Shown here in pieces: positions 56,305 through 64,000 of a stretch of DNA of 64,000 bases; position 1 is the stretch's first letter; every line of letters begins with the position of its first letter. Below the pieces are notes generated by a model. It had not been told where the DNA came from. It did no database searches and saw only the letters and a list, made by a program, of their open reading frames with translations. The position numbers and the translations under genes are program-made. The stretch spans positions 930,001 through 994,000 of the forward strand of contig NZ_CAKKNB010000001.1 of the NCBI RefSeq assembly GCF_918741295.1, in the 5' to 3' direction. The stretch is from Aquabacterium sp. CECT 9606 (lineage in GTDB: Bacteria; Pseudomonadota; Gammaproteobacteria; Burkholderiales; Burkholderiaceae_C).

Positions 56305-56868
56305 ATGAGCATGCACATCCGTTCCACCACCACCCTGGCCCTGGCCTGTGTTGCCTTTCTGTCCGCATGCTCCAGCATGTCGTCCATGGCCATGGACAAG
56401 CCTTTCAGCCAGGATGGCCTGCCAGACGCCGTCAAGGTGCCCACCGGCAACCAGGTTGCCTTGCAAACCGTGGGCGTGGGCGAGATCACCTACGAATGCC
56501 GCGCCAAGGCCGATGCGCCGGGCGCCTTTGCCTGGGTGTTCGTCGGGCCGCAAGCCGACCTGATGAGCCGCGGTGGCGCCAAGCTGGGCACCTACTTTGG
56601 TCCTCCCGCCACCTGGGCCGCGCTGGACGGATCCAAGATCACCGGCACCCAAGTGGCCGTGGCGCCCGCAGGCATGGGCAACATCCCCTCGCAGCTCGTG
56701 AAAGCCAACCCGGCCATGGGTTCGGGCGCCATGAGCGGCATCACCTATGTGCAGCGCGTGGCCACGCAAGGTGGTGTGGCGCCAGCCAGTGTGTGTGACG
56801 GCACCGCCGTGGGCCGCAAAGAAGTGGTGAAGTACCAGGCCGACTACATCTTCTGGAAAGCCGCTTGA
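56305..56868 (+). CDS. DUF3455 domain lipoprotein
   Basis: 187-residue secreted protein of the DUF3455 family, function unknown. The signal peptide ends with the lipobox LSAC (Cys near 22), followed by Ser-rich residues, so it is likely outer-membrane or periplasmic. Domain motifs: LPDAVKVPTGNQVALQTVGVGEITYECRAK and the C-terminal YQADYIFWKA. GGAG precedes ATG 56305. The ECF sigma gene begins 46 nt downstream. Confidence 0.85.
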   Translation: MSMHIRSTTTLALACVAFLSACSSMSSMAMDKPFSQDGLPDAVKVPTGNQVALQTVGVGEITYECRAKADAPGAFAWVFVGPQADLMSRGGAKLGTYFGPPATWAALDGSKITGTQVAVAPAGMGNIPSQLVKANPAMGSGAMSGITYVQRVATQGGVAPASVCDGTAVGRKEVVKYQADYIFWKAA

Positions 56869-56914
56869 GTTTGGTCAAAAACAGTGGTGCCGGTGTGGCA
56901 TGTACATTGAATGC

Positions 56915-57472
56915 ATGCTGACCGCCGACACCACACCCTTTGACTATGAAGCCGCCTTGCTCGCTTGCGCGCGTGGCGAGCGGTTCGCCATGCGGGCCTT
57001 GTACGAGCGCGAGGCGCGCTGGCTGCTCGGCGTGGCCTTGCGCATCGTGCGAGACCGCGAGCTGGCTGAAGATGTGTTGCACGACGCCTTCCTGCAAATC
57101 TGGCAAGACGCCTCCACCTACCGGCCTGAGCTGGGTTCGGCGCGAGGTTGGCTGTACACGGTGGTGCGCCACCGCGCGCTCAAAGAGGTGCGCCATCCGG
57201 GCCGCATGCAGGCGTTTGACCCGGTCGACCTGACCGAGTTGTCGGACCAGCAGCAGGCGGTGCAAGACACGGCCAGCGAGCGTGGCCTGGACAGCGACAG
57301 CCTGGAGCGCTGCCTGCAGCGCCTGGATGAGGCGAGAAGGGCTTGCGTGGTGCACGCTTTTGTAGACGGCTACACCCATGAGCAGATTGCCGAGCGGTTG
57401 CAGACCCCCTTGGGCACGGTGAAGTCATGGATTCGCCGCAGCCTGAACAGCCTGAGGGAGTGCATGGCGTGA
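56915..57472 (+). CDS. ECF-type RNA polymerase sigma factor
   Basis: Extracytoplasmic-function sigma factor of 185 residues (ATG 56915; ATG 56900 also possible). Region 2 is LLGVALRIVRDRELAEDVLHDAFLQIWQDASTYRPELGSARGWLYTVVRHRALKEVR; region 4 is LDEARRACVVHAFVDGYTHEQIAERLQTPLGTVKSWIRRSLNSLREC. The stop is overlapped by the anti-sigma start (GTGA). Such pairs usually respond to envelope or oxidative stress. Confidence 0.92.
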   Translation: MLTADTTPFDYEAALLACARGERFAMRALYEREARWLLGVALRIVRDRELAEDVLHDAFLQIWQDASTYRPELGSARGWLYTVVRHRALKEVRHPGRMQAFDPVDLTELSDQQQAVQDTASERGLDSDSLERCLQRLDEARRACVVHAFVDGYTHEQIAERLQTPLGTVKSWIRRSLNSLRECMA

Positions 57473-58212
57473 TCAACCTTCAGGACCCTGAAAGTCGGGT
57501 TGCCACCACGGGCGAGTACGTGTTGGGCACCTTGAGTGAAGAAGACAAGGCGGCGTTCCAAGCCGCTTTGGCGCAAGACCCTTCTTTGCAGGCCGAGGTC
57601 TATGCCTGGCAAGACCAGTTGTTGAGCTTGAGCGCCCAGGCCGCGCCTTTGGCCCCGCGTGCGCAACTGTGGCAACGCATCGACGCCACGCTGGGCGCCA
57701 TGGCCGCCGCCATGCCCCGGCCTGCCCGCACTGAAAGCACCACGAGCCGCGCCCCTTGGTGGCAGCGCTTGGGCTTGTGGCAGGGTGTCAGTGGTTTGGC
57801 GCTCGCCATCTGTCTGGTGATGGCGGTGTTGCTGGTGAACCGAGGCGCGGGCCTGCCGGGCCAAGAGCCAGGTGCCCGCTACCTGGCCGTGCTGCAAAAC
57901 CCCCAGGATCACAGCGCAGGCTGGGTGGTTGAGGTGCATGCTGGCGGCACGGTGCGCTTGCTGCCCATGGGCCAGGCAGGTGTGGTGCCCGCGGGTCGTT
58001 CGCTGCAGTTCTGGACGAAGCCGCAGGGCGCTGCCGGCCCCACCTCATTGGGTTTGGTGAAGGCGGGCCAGCCGTTGGAGTTGCCTGTGTCGCGGCTGCC
58101 TGGGGTGGGCGCTCAACAGTTGTTCGAGATCACCCTGGAGCCGGAAAACGGCTCGCCCATCGGGCGGCCTACCGGCCCCATCTTGTATGTGGGCCGCACT
58201 GTGGCGTTGTAA
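57469..58212 (+). CDS. RskA-like anti-sigma factor
   Basis: Membrane anti-sigma factor for the preceding ECF sigma. GTG 57469 is chosen since AGGGAG lies 7 nt upstream and it overlaps the sigma stop by 4 nt; an ATG at 57427 is also in frame. 247 residues: an N-terminal sigma-binding part (TGEYVLGTLSEEDKAAFQAAL...), one membrane helix (GVSGLALAICLVMAVLLVN, about 107-125), and a periplasmic RskA C-terminal domain ending FEITLEPENGSPIGRPTGPILYVG. No zinc-binding HxxxCxxC motif is seen. Confidence 0.9.
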   Translation: MINLQDPESRVATTGEYVLGTLSEEDKAAFQAALAQDPSLQAEVYAWQDQLLSLSAQAAPLAPRAQLWQRIDATLGAMAAAMPRPARTESTTSRAPWWQRLGLWQGVSGLALAICLVMAVLLVNRGAGLPGQEPGARYLAVLQNPQDHSAGWVVEVHAGGTVRLLPMGQAGVVPAGRSLQFWTKPQGAAGPTSLGLVKAGQPLELPVSRLPGVGAQQLFEITLEPENGSPIGRPTGPILYVGRTVAL

Positions 58213-58261
58213 TACACCGGCCATCGTTATTCCCTTGGCGTTATTTTTGGGCTAGAGTGCC

Positions 58262-58283
58262 ATGTCCTATTTTCATAGGTCAT
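58262..58283. promoter_or_regulatory. Imperfect palindrome upstream of the PEP-CTERM gene
   Basis: ATGTCCTA-TTTTCA-TAGGTCAT: 8-bp arms with one mismatched pair, 28 nt before ATG 58312. It could be a regulator site or a leader hairpin. Confidence 0.4.
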
Positions 58284-58311
58284 TAAAAATCAACCCAAGG
58301 AGTCTTCCCCA

Positions 58312-58950
58312 ATGAACATGACCAAGTCCGTCCTGATGGGCGCGGCCCTGGTGGCCGCAATGGCCACCCAAGCAAACGCCGCCGACGTGATTCCCTATGC
58401 CAACGCCGGTACCTACAACACTGCAACCTATTCCTTCACCGCAGCAACCACGGGTGACGTCATGGCCTACTTCGTGGGCGGCGCCGAGGCATCTTATGAA
58501 AACGAGATGGGTTTGCTGGTCAATGGCGTGCAGACCAGCGCTGGTTTTGGGTTGAACAACCACACTTCGGTCGTGGGGCAGAGCTTCAATCTCGGGTCGG
58601 TCAACGCCGGTGACACCTTGACCTTGGTCATGAAGAACCTGACGCTGGGCGCCCAGGTCTATTCCGATCCGAGCCTCAATGCCGCCTATGACGCTGTTGG
58701 CGAGACGGCCCACAACCACGTCTATTCCGCGCTGTATACCGCGACGTCGCCCGTGTTCGGCAGCATTCCCTCCGGCATCTACGTCGGTTTCGAGGATTTG
58801 CCTTTCCCTGGAGCCGACTACAACTACAACGATGAGAGCTTCGTGTTCACCAACGTGGCCGTGGCGGTGCCCGAACCCCAAGCCTATGCCTTGCTGCTGG
58901 CGGGCTTGTGCGTAGCCGGGGTCATGACCAGGCGTCAAAGCCGGCGCTGA
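58312..58950 (+). CDS. PEP-CTERM protein with DUF4114-like domain
   Basis: 212-residue secreted protein. A signal peptide (to about residue 23, QANA) is followed by a beta-rich body whose end, GFEDLPFPGADYNYNDESFVFTNV, resembles the DUF4114 Asp/Asn motif. The C-terminus is a PEP-CTERM sorting signal: VPEPQAYALLLAG, a hydrophobic run, and basic RRQSRR. It would be processed by an exosortase encoded elsewhere. AAGGAG lies at 58299-58304. The stop overlaps the convergent opgD end by 16 nt. Confidence 0.88.
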   Translation: MNMTKSVLMGAALVAAMATQANAADVIPYANAGTYNTATYSFTAATTGDVMAYFVGGAEASYENEMGLLVNGVQTSAGFGLNNHTSVVGQSFNLGSVNAGDTLTLVMKNLTLGAQVYSDPSLNAAYDAVGETAHNHVYSALYTATSPVFGSIPSGIYVGFEDLPFPGADYNYNDESFVFTNVAVAVPEPQAYALLLAGLCVAGVMTRRQSRR

Positions 58951-60521
58951 GCCGCCGGCGGTGGCGTCCATTGGTACAGCCAGGTCTCGCTCATGGGCTG
59001 GCCGTTGTAGCTGAGGTAAAGGCGCAATTCCACCGGGGCCGTGCTGTCATCAAGGGGGCGCAGGTCGAACATGGCGCGGTAGCCGTTGATCGAGCTCAGC
59101 GGCCGAGCCGAAGTGATCTCCACCTGGCCCCGTGACACGGTGATCACGGGCTCCACCTTCGCGCCTTCGCGCAGCATGGGCAGGTCGCCCCCGGCAAAGT
59201 CCACCACGAAGCGCCACGAAAAATACTTTCGCTTTTGGCCGACCACGCCGCCGATGCCGGTGCGCGTGGCCACCACCTGGGCAGCGGGTGGTTGCGCAGG
59301 CGGCTTGGCGCCCCAATGCAGGCGGTAGCTGAACAGGCGTTCCTGCCCTGGCTGCAACTTGGCCTCAGGGTTCCAGAAGGCGACGATGTTGTCGTTGGTC
59401 TCGTCGTCGGTGGGCAGCTCCACCAACTGCACTGCGCCCTTGCCCCAACCCGCCTTGGGCTCCACCCACAAGCTGGGGCGGCGTTCATAGAACACCCCGT
59501 CATCCTGGTAATGGTCGAACTGGCGATCGCGTTGCAGCAAGCCGAAGCCACGGGGGTTCTCGTCTGCGTAAGAGCTGAATCGCAGCCCCGCCGGATTCGT
59601 GACCGGGCGCCAGATCCATTCACCGTTGCCGCGCCACATGGCCAAGCCATCGGAGTCGTGGATCTCGGCGCGCCAATCGTTGGCCATGCGGTGATCGTTC
59701 TCGCCATGCTGGAACATGCTGGTCAAAGGTGCGATGCCCAGGCGCTCGATCGGCTTGCGGGGATACAAGGCCGCGTCCACATCCATGACCATCATCTCGC
59801 CAGGATGGATGTCGAAGCGGTAAGCGCCCGCCACGCTGGGCGAGTCGAGCAGGCCATAAACCGTGAGCACGGAAGAGTTGGGGGCGGGGCGCTCCAGCCA
59901 ATATGAGGTGAACACCGGGAATTCTTCAGGGCGCTCGGCGCCGCAGTCGATGGCCAGGCCGCGGGTGGACAGGCCGTATTGCCCTTCGCCCCCCACGGCG
60001 CGGAAGTAGCTGGCGCCCAGGAAGGCCGCCACGTCGCGCTTCCAATCGGTGTGGAAGTTGACCCGAAAGCCCGCGAAGCCCAGGTCTTTGGGCAGGCGAG
60101 AGCCCTGCACGCCGCTTTTGCCGTAGTCGAACATGCTGGGGTCGTAGGCCAGCTCTTGCGCCTGGCCATCGATCACCTCATGCATGTGCACCGGCGCGGT
60201 GAAGCCGCGTCCCAGGTGGAAGAACTTCACCTCGAAGCGCCGCTTTTGCTGCGCCCACAAGGCATGTTGATCGTGGTAGCCGATCGATTGGTACTGGTCC
60301 CAGTCCAGTTGGGTGAGCTCATCGGGCACACGGGCTGCGGGCGGACGCCAGGCCTGGCCGGCCATCATGCTGGCTTGCCCTTTGAGCCACGCATAGCTGA
60401 AGGCCTGGGGTTTGCCGAGTTTGCTGACCGCGCCTGCCCGCTCGGCCGCCATCAGGTTCGGCATGGAGATGCCGGCGGTGGCAAGGGCTGCGGCGGTCTG
60501 GATGAAGTGACGTCGTTGCAT
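58935..60521 (-). CDS. opgD: Glucan biosynthesis protein D, Tat-exported
   Basis: Periplasmic protein of the MdoG/OpgD family needed for osmoregulated periplasmic glucan structure. 528 residues. The signal MQRRHFIQTAAALATAGISM is twin-arginine type, as known for OpgD and not OpgG, so it would use the TatABC system. The MdoG domain fills the rest, with conserved YFRAVGGEGQYGLSTRGLAIDCG and WIWRPVTNPAGLRFSSYADENPRGFGLLQRDR. No opgH glucosyltransferase is in the window. Confidence 0.93.
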   Translation of the reverse strand: MQRRHFIQTAAALATAGISMPNLMAAERAGAVSKLGKPQAFSYAWLKGQASMMAGQAWRPPAARVPDELTQLDWDQYQSIGYHDQHALWAQQKRRFEVKFFHLGRGFTAPVHMHEVIDGQAQELAYDPSMFDYGKSGVQGSRLPKDLGFAGFRVNFHTDWKRDVAAFLGASYFRAVGGEGQYGLSTRGLAIDCGAERPEEFPVFTSYWLERPAPNSSVLTVYGLLDSPSVAGAYRFDIHPGEMMVMDVDAALYPRKPIERLGIAPLTSMFQHGENDHRMANDWRAEIHDSDGLAMWRGNGEWIWRPVTNPAGLRFSSYADENPRGFGLLQRDRQFDHYQDDGVFYERRPSLWVEPKAGWGKGAVQLVELPTDDETNDNIVAFWNPEAKLQPGQERLFSYRLHWGAKPPAQPPAAQVVATRTGIGGVVGQKRKYFSWRFVVDFAGGDLPMLREGAKVEPVITVSRGQVEITSARPLSSINGYRAMFDLRPLDDSTAPVELRLYLSYNGQPMSETWLYQWTPPPAAQRRL

Positions 60522-60596
60522 GCGCTAGGGCCTCCTTGGTGCAAGCCCTATGCTATCCAATCAGGCCAGCCGCATGAAACACGGTGTTTCTCGGCC

Positions 60597-61139
60597 TTAC
60601 TTGACCTGCTGCTTGCCCAGCTTGCGCGCCAGCGTGCGCCGGTGCATGCCCAGGCGGCGCGCGGTCTCGGAGATGTTGAAACCGGTTTCCGCCAGGATCT
60701 CGTGGATGCGCTCCCACTCCAGCGTCTTGATCGAGGTGGAGCGGTTGGTCAAGCTGACCTCGGTGTCGCCCTCGGCGCGGCCGAAGGCGGCTTCAATGTC
60801 GTCCGTGTTGGAGGGCTTGGCCAGGTAGTGGCAGGCGCCCAGTTTGATGGCCTCGACCGCCGTCGCGATGCTGGCGAAGCCGGTCAGGACCACGATCAGC
60901 ATGTCAGGATCGTGCGCGTTGAGCTTCTGCACGCAGGCCAGGCCGGAGGCTTCGCTGTTGAGCTTCAGGTCCACGACGGCATAGCCTGGCGAGCGCTGTT
61001 GCAGCAGCTCTGTCATCCCTTCCAGGCTGGCCGCGAGCATGACTTCATAGCCACGCCGTTCGAACGAACGGCCGAGCGTTCGGGCAAATGCCGCGTCGTC
61101 TTCAACGATGAGCAGCACGCGCTCAGCTGCTTCTTCCAT
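60597..61139 (-). CDS. regA: RegA/PrrA-family response regulator
   Basis: Redox response regulator, 180 residues from ATG 61139 (MEEAAERVLLIVEDDAAFAR). The receiver domain has EDD near the start, phospho-acceptor Asp in VVDLKLN (about 57) and LTGF/AKPS switch residues. The C-terminal Fis-type helix-turn-helix is LAETGFNISETARRLGMHRRTLARKLGK. It overlaps the regB end by 17 nt, so they are co-expressed. In relatives RegA controls photosynthesis, CO2 and N2 fixation and terminal oxidases. Confidence 0.92.
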   Translation of the reverse strand: MEEAAERVLLIVEDDAAFARTLGRSFERRGYEVMLAASLEGMTELLQQRSPGYAVVDLKLNSEASGLACVQKLNAHDPDMLIVVLTGFASIATAVEAIKLGACHYLAKPSNTDDIEAAFGRAEGDTEVSLTNRSTSIKTLEWERIHEILAETGFNISETARRLGMHRRTLARKLGKQQVK

Positions 61140-62505
61140 GGGCTTCGTCTTCCTCAAAAGTGATGGCGGACAAGGGCAGGCTCAGGGTCACGACTGCGCC
61201 ACCCCCGGCCCGGTTGCGCGCGGTGAGGCTGCCCCCGAGCGTGCGGGCCACATTCACGGCCAGGAACAAGCCCAGGCCCCGGCCAGGGCGCCCTTTGCTG
61301 GACTGGTAGGGCTTGCCGAAGTTGGCCAGCATGGCGGGGCCGAAACCGGGGCCATTGTCCGTGACGGTGACGGTCAATGTGTCGGTATCGCGCGTGACTT
61401 CCAGCTTCAGGTGGGGCGAGGCCTCCAGCGCATTGTCCAGCACATTGCAGATGGTCTGCTTCAAGGCCGAGTCGGACACCATGGTCAGATCCTGGCCAAA
61501 CCGGTTGTCGTAGACAAAAGCGTTGGCAGGCCGCGTTGAGCGCCACTCGTCCACCAGTTCGTCCATGAAGGTGCACACGGTGGTTTTTTCTGACGACTCG
61601 CCTCGCGCTTCGCCCGCTGACAGCAAGATGCCACTCACGATGGCCTTGCAGCGCTGAACCTGGGCTTGCATTTCGTCGACTTCCTGCAGCAGCTCGGGGT
61701 CGGATGTGAAGGAGGGCAGGCGCGCCCAATCGCCCAGGATGACGGCCAGCGTGGCCAAGGGGGTGCCCAGTTCATGCGCGGCACCAGAGGCCAACAGGCC
61801 CATGCGCACGATGTGCTCTTCTTCGGCCGCGCGTTGCCGCAGGTTCGCCAGGCGCGCATCGCGTTTGCGCAAGTTGAGGCTGATGCGCGTGATGAAGATC
61901 ACCAGCAGCGCGGCGTTGAGCGCAAAGCAGATCAGCATGCCTTGCATGTAGGGGTTGAACAGTCCCCGGTTCTGGTCCGGCGGGAATGACAAGGGCACGC
62001 CGAACAAAGCCAGGCCGGCAAAGCAGGTGGCGGTGATGGCGAAGATGGTCCACGTGGACCAGGCCTCCAGCAACAGGGCGGCCAATGTCAGCTGCAGGAG
62101 GTAGAGAAAGGCAAAAGGGTTGGTGGCGCCGCCGCTGAGGTAAAGCTGAAAGGTCAGCATGCTGACATCGAGCAGCAGCGCGAAAAACAGCTCGCCATTG
62201 GTGACCTCGCGGTGGGCTCGCCAATGCAACTGGCTGGCCACGTTGAAGGCCATCAGGCAGGCCAGCACCGTCAACATGTGGTTGAGGGGCAGCTTGATGC
62301 CATAGGCGAAATGCGCTACGGCGATGGTGACAATCTGCCCCACGACCGCGATCCAGCGCAGCTGGATCAGCAACTGCATGTTCTTCAGCCCGGTGGCATG
62401 GTTGACGCCCCGCACCTTGGCCGCGGCCGGTGGAGGGCTTCCGTCGATCACCGGCGGTTCGGTCTGGCGGGACATCGGTGCTTTCGTCGTCGAACTAGTC
62501 CGCAT
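61123..62505 (-). CDS. regB: RegB/PrrB-family redox sensor histidine kinase
   Basis: Membrane kinase sensing the quinone pool and redox state. About 460 residues from ATG 62505 (ATG 62475 is an alternative). Six hydrophobic helices span residues 50-230. The quinone-binding signature GGATNPFAFLYL is present near 125. The phospho-acceptor His lies in GAAHELGTPLATLAV, and 42 residues on is QRCKAIVSGIL, matching the redox-box Cys of RegB. The ATPase motifs NVLDNALEASP, NGPGFGP and GLGLFLA are intact. Overlaps surf1 by 11 nt. Confidence 0.93.
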   Translation of the reverse strand: MRTSSTTKAPMSRQTEPPVIDGSPPPAAAKVRGVNHATGLKNMQLLIQLRWIAVVGQIVTIAVAHFAYGIKLPLNHMLTVLACLMAFNVASQLHWRAHREVTNGELFFALLLDVSMLTFQLYLSGGATNPFAFLYLLQLTLAALLLEAWSTWTIFAITATCFAGLALFGVPLSFPPDQNRGLFNPYMQGMLICFALNAALLVIFITRISLNLRKRDARLANLRQRAAEEEHIVRMGLLASGAAHELGTPLATLAVILGDWARLPSFTSDPELLQEVDEMQAQVQRCKAIVSGILLSAGEARGESSEKTTVCTFMDELVDEWRSTRPANAFVYDNRFGQDLTMVSDSALKQTICNVLDNALEASPHLKLEVTRDTDTLTVTVTDNGPGFGPAMLANFGKPYQSSKGRPGRGLGLFLAVNVARTLGGSLTARNRAGGGAVVTLSLPLSAITFEEDEAHGRSS

Positions 62506-63265
62506 TTTGATCGGTTTGGCGTTGTCGCAATCTTTGCTCGTCGCGCCAGACATACCAGGCAGCCCCCAAGACCATCAAGGCCAGGGCAAACCAGGTGACC
62601 GCGTACACCAGGTGGTTGTTCTGGAAGGCGATCACCGTCAACCCGCCCACCGGCCATTCCTGAGCCGGGGTGGCTTGTGCATCCACAAAATAAGGCGCGA
62701 CCGTGCCCAAGCCCTGCGCAGCGGCGATGGCCTGCACATCGCGCGAATACCAGCGTTGGGCGGCCGGGTCGTTGTGGCGAAGAAAAGCGCCAGGCGGCTC
62801 GCTCATGCGCAGCAAGCCGATGACGGTGGTGTTTGAAGGGGCTTCTCTGGCCTGGCGGGTGGCGCGGGCGCGGCGCTCAGGTGGGACGAAGCCCCGGTTG
62901 ACCAGCAGCACGGTGCCGTCCGCCAACTTGAGCGGGGTCATGACCCAGAAGCCACTGCCCAAGGCCGTGACGGCCTGAACCAACGTTTCGTGCTCGTGCA
63001 AGAAGGTGCCGGTGACCCGCACGTGGCGGTACTCGTCGTTGGCCGCAGTGAGCTGCGGCCATTGGGCTGGCCCGGGTGCGGCCACCGCTGGCGCGTTCAC
63101 ACGCTGGTCGACTTTCTCGATCAGGTCAAGCTTCCAGAACAGGCGCTTGACTTGCCAGGTACCCAGCGCGGCAAAGCCGGTGAACACCAGGGCGGCGATG
63201 ACCGCCAAGGCGGTCAGCCAGGTTCTTGAGCGCGGACCACGCCGCTGAGTGTCTGCGTCACCCAT
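62495..63265 (-). CDS. SURF1 family cytochrome oxidase assembly protein
   Basis: Inner-membrane protein assisting heme insertion into heme-copper oxidases. 256 residues from ATG 63265 (MGDADTQRR). Two membrane helices lie near the termini (TWLTALAVIAALVFTGFAALG and LVYAVTWFALALMVLGAAWYV); GTWQVKRLFWK and the central VRVTGTF, NRGFVPP motifs identify SURF1. Between cyoD and regB, so it probably belongs to the cytochrome bo oxidase operon. Confidence 0.92.
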   Translation of the reverse strand: MGDADTQRRGPRSRTWLTALAVIAALVFTGFAALGTWQVKRLFWKLDLIEKVDQRVNAPAVAAPGPAQWPQLTAANDEYRHVRVTGTFLHEHETLVQAVTALGSGFWVMTPLKLADGTVLLVNRGFVPPERRARATRQAREAPSNTTVIGLLRMSEPPGAFLRHNDPAAQRWYSRDVQAIAAAQGLGTVAPYFVDAQATPAQEWPVGGLTVIAFQNNHLVYAVTWFALALMVLGAAWYVWRDEQRLRQRQTDQNAD

Positions 63266-63285
63266 GGCGGTGTGGTCCAAGGGCC

Positions 63286-63687
63286 TCAAGGCATGTTCTT
63301 CATCTCGTGGACTGACATCGGCATCATGTTGGCGTTCATGTGGAACATCACCCACAAGGACCCGCTCAGCGTGATCACCACCAGCACGATCGTGAAGATG
63401 AGGGCCAGCATGTTCCAGCCACCTTCGGAGCGCGTGTTCATGTGCAGGAAATAGATCATGTGGACCACGATCTGCACGGCCGCAAAGCCCAGCACGACCA
63501 GGGCCGTGGTGCTCGAATTGTTGAACACCTTGCCCATGACCAGCCAGAAAGGAATGGCCGTCAGGATGACCGACAGCACGAAGCCGATGGTGTAGTCCCT
63601 CAGGGAGCCATGGTTGCCATCGTCGTGGCCGTGGTGATCATCATGGTGGTGGGCGCCGTGCCCAGCGGTCTCGGTATGCGCGCTCAT
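63286..63687 (-). CDS. cyoD: Cytochrome bo ubiquinol oxidase subunit IV
   Basis: Small membrane subunit of the quinol oxidase. 133 residues from ATG 63687, with a His/Asp-rich N-terminus ([17 protein letters not shown]) and three membrane helices; [14 protein letters not shown] is the conserved CyoD segment. The start overlaps the cyoC stop (ATGA). A longer frame to 63768 exists but lies inside cyoC. The His-rich head might bind metal; that is a guess. Confidence 0.93.
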   Translation of the reverse strand: MSAHTETAGHGAHHHDDHHGHDDGNHGSLRDYTIGFVLSVILTAIPFWLVMGKVFNNSSTTALVVLGFAAVQIVVHMIYFLHMNTRSEGGWNMLALIFTIVLVVITLSGSLWVMFHMNANMMPMSVHEMKNMP

Positions 63688-64000
63688 GGCAGCACTCCCA
63701 TCAGGTACACGAAGGTGAAGACGCCGATCCAGACCACGTCCAGAAAGTGCCAGAACATGGACAGGCACATCAGGCGGCGCTTGTTCTCGTTGGTCAGGCC
63801 CAGCTTGCCCACCTGCACCATCAGCACCACCAACCAGATGATGCCGAAGGTGACGTGCAGGCCGTGGGTGCCCACCAGTGTGAAGAAGGACGACAGGAAG
63901 GCACTGCGTTGCGGGCCGGCGCCTTCGTGGATCAGGTGCGCGAACTCGTACAGCTCCAGCCCCAGGAAGGCGGCGCCGAACAGGCCGGTGATGCCCAGCC
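63684..64000 (-). CDS. cyoC: Cytochrome bo ubiquinol oxidase subunit III (N-terminal part outside window)
   Basis: Heme-copper oxidase subunit III, cut by the window edge. The last ~105 residues are visible: [49 protein letters not shown] then [22 protein letters not shown], the conserved THG-H and WHFLD-WI motifs of this subunit. Overlaps cyoD by 4 nt. Genes cyoB and cyoA would lie beyond the edge. Confidence 0.95.
   Translation of the reverse strand, partial: LGITGLFGAAFLGLELYEFAHLIHEGAGPQRSAFLSSFFTLVGTHGLHVTFGIIWLVVLMVQVGKLGLTNENKRRLMCLSMFWHFLDVVWIGVFTFVYLMGVLP

Noticed and set aside
58213..58311. Sigma-54 promoter upstream of the PEP-CTERM gene
   Set aside because: A TTGGCG...TTGGGC stretch is suggestive, but the GG-GC spacing is 2 nt too long for the -24/-12 consensus.

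Overview
The window is high-GC bacterial chromosome, almost fully coding on both strands, from a betaproteobacterium of the order Burkholderiales. The evidence is gene order: a murA-hisGDCBHAF run, petABC-sspA-sspB, nadK-recN-rapZ beside hrcA, and cyo-surf1-regB-regA. PEP-CTERM proteins, a PHA-system protein and a LIV-type transporter joined to acyl-CoA genes suggest the Rubrivivax/Leptothrix/Aquabacterium part of the order; the genus is inference. I see no phage, insertion sequence, CRISPR array or rRNA operon.

Layout. 1-5.3 kb: an edge-truncated CHASE3/GAF histidine kinase, an M20 amidohydrolase, a small PHA-system protein, a geranylgeranyl-reductase-family flavoprotein and an acyl-CoA-binding protein. 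5.4-14.8 kb: an ABC-2 exporter, bolA/ibaG, murA and hisGDCBHAF in one tightly packed direction. 14.9-20 kb: a CBS protein, then nif3, degQ-like protease, tatC-tatB-tatA and hisE-hisI. Five of these genes run opposite to the his operon, and the whole block looks inverted relative to the usual Burkholderiales order. 20-28.5 kb: pdxA, a DUF1631 protein, mscL, petABC (cytochrome bc1), sspA-sspB and tRNA-Thr.

28.5-32.2 kb: two secreted proteins (one with a PEP-CTERM sorting tail), a TolC-family outer-membrane protein and a PCMT-like methyltransferase. 32.3-49.3 kb: an acyl-CoA metabolic region. A divergent TetR regulator with a clear palindromic operator is followed by a thioesterase, an acyl-CoA ligase, a complete LIV-type ABC importer (binding protein, two permeases, two ATPases), and a run holding a two-domain hydratase/dehydrogenase, a crotonase, an acyl-CoA dehydrogenase, a Dabb protein, two SDRs, a PaaI thioesterase and an MDR reductase. 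Uptake, CoA activation and beta-oxidation of an unknown carboxylate is the simplest reading.

49.3-54.4 kb: rapZ, recN, nadK, hrcA and an acidic low-complexity protein. 54.5-56.2 kb: a CAT-anticodon tRNA followed directly by a hipBA toxin-antitoxin module with three evenly spaced operators. 56.3-60.5 kb: a DUF3455 lipoprotein, an ECF sigma factor with an RskA-like anti-sigma factor, another PEP-CTERM protein and a Tat-exported glucan biosynthesis protein. 60.6-64 kb: the RegB-RegA redox two-component system, a SURF1 protein and the end of the cytochrome bo oxidase operon (cyoD, partial cyoC).

Links between genes: Rieske PetA and OpgD both carry twin-arginine signals and would use the TatABC translocase encoded here. 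RegBA sits with the terminal oxidase genes it plausibly controls. No wholly new system is evident. The items most worth checking are the inverted his-tat block, the hipBA operator array, the TetR-governed carboxylate locus with an atypical LivF, and the TAGGGG-box promoter of the secreted-protein operon.
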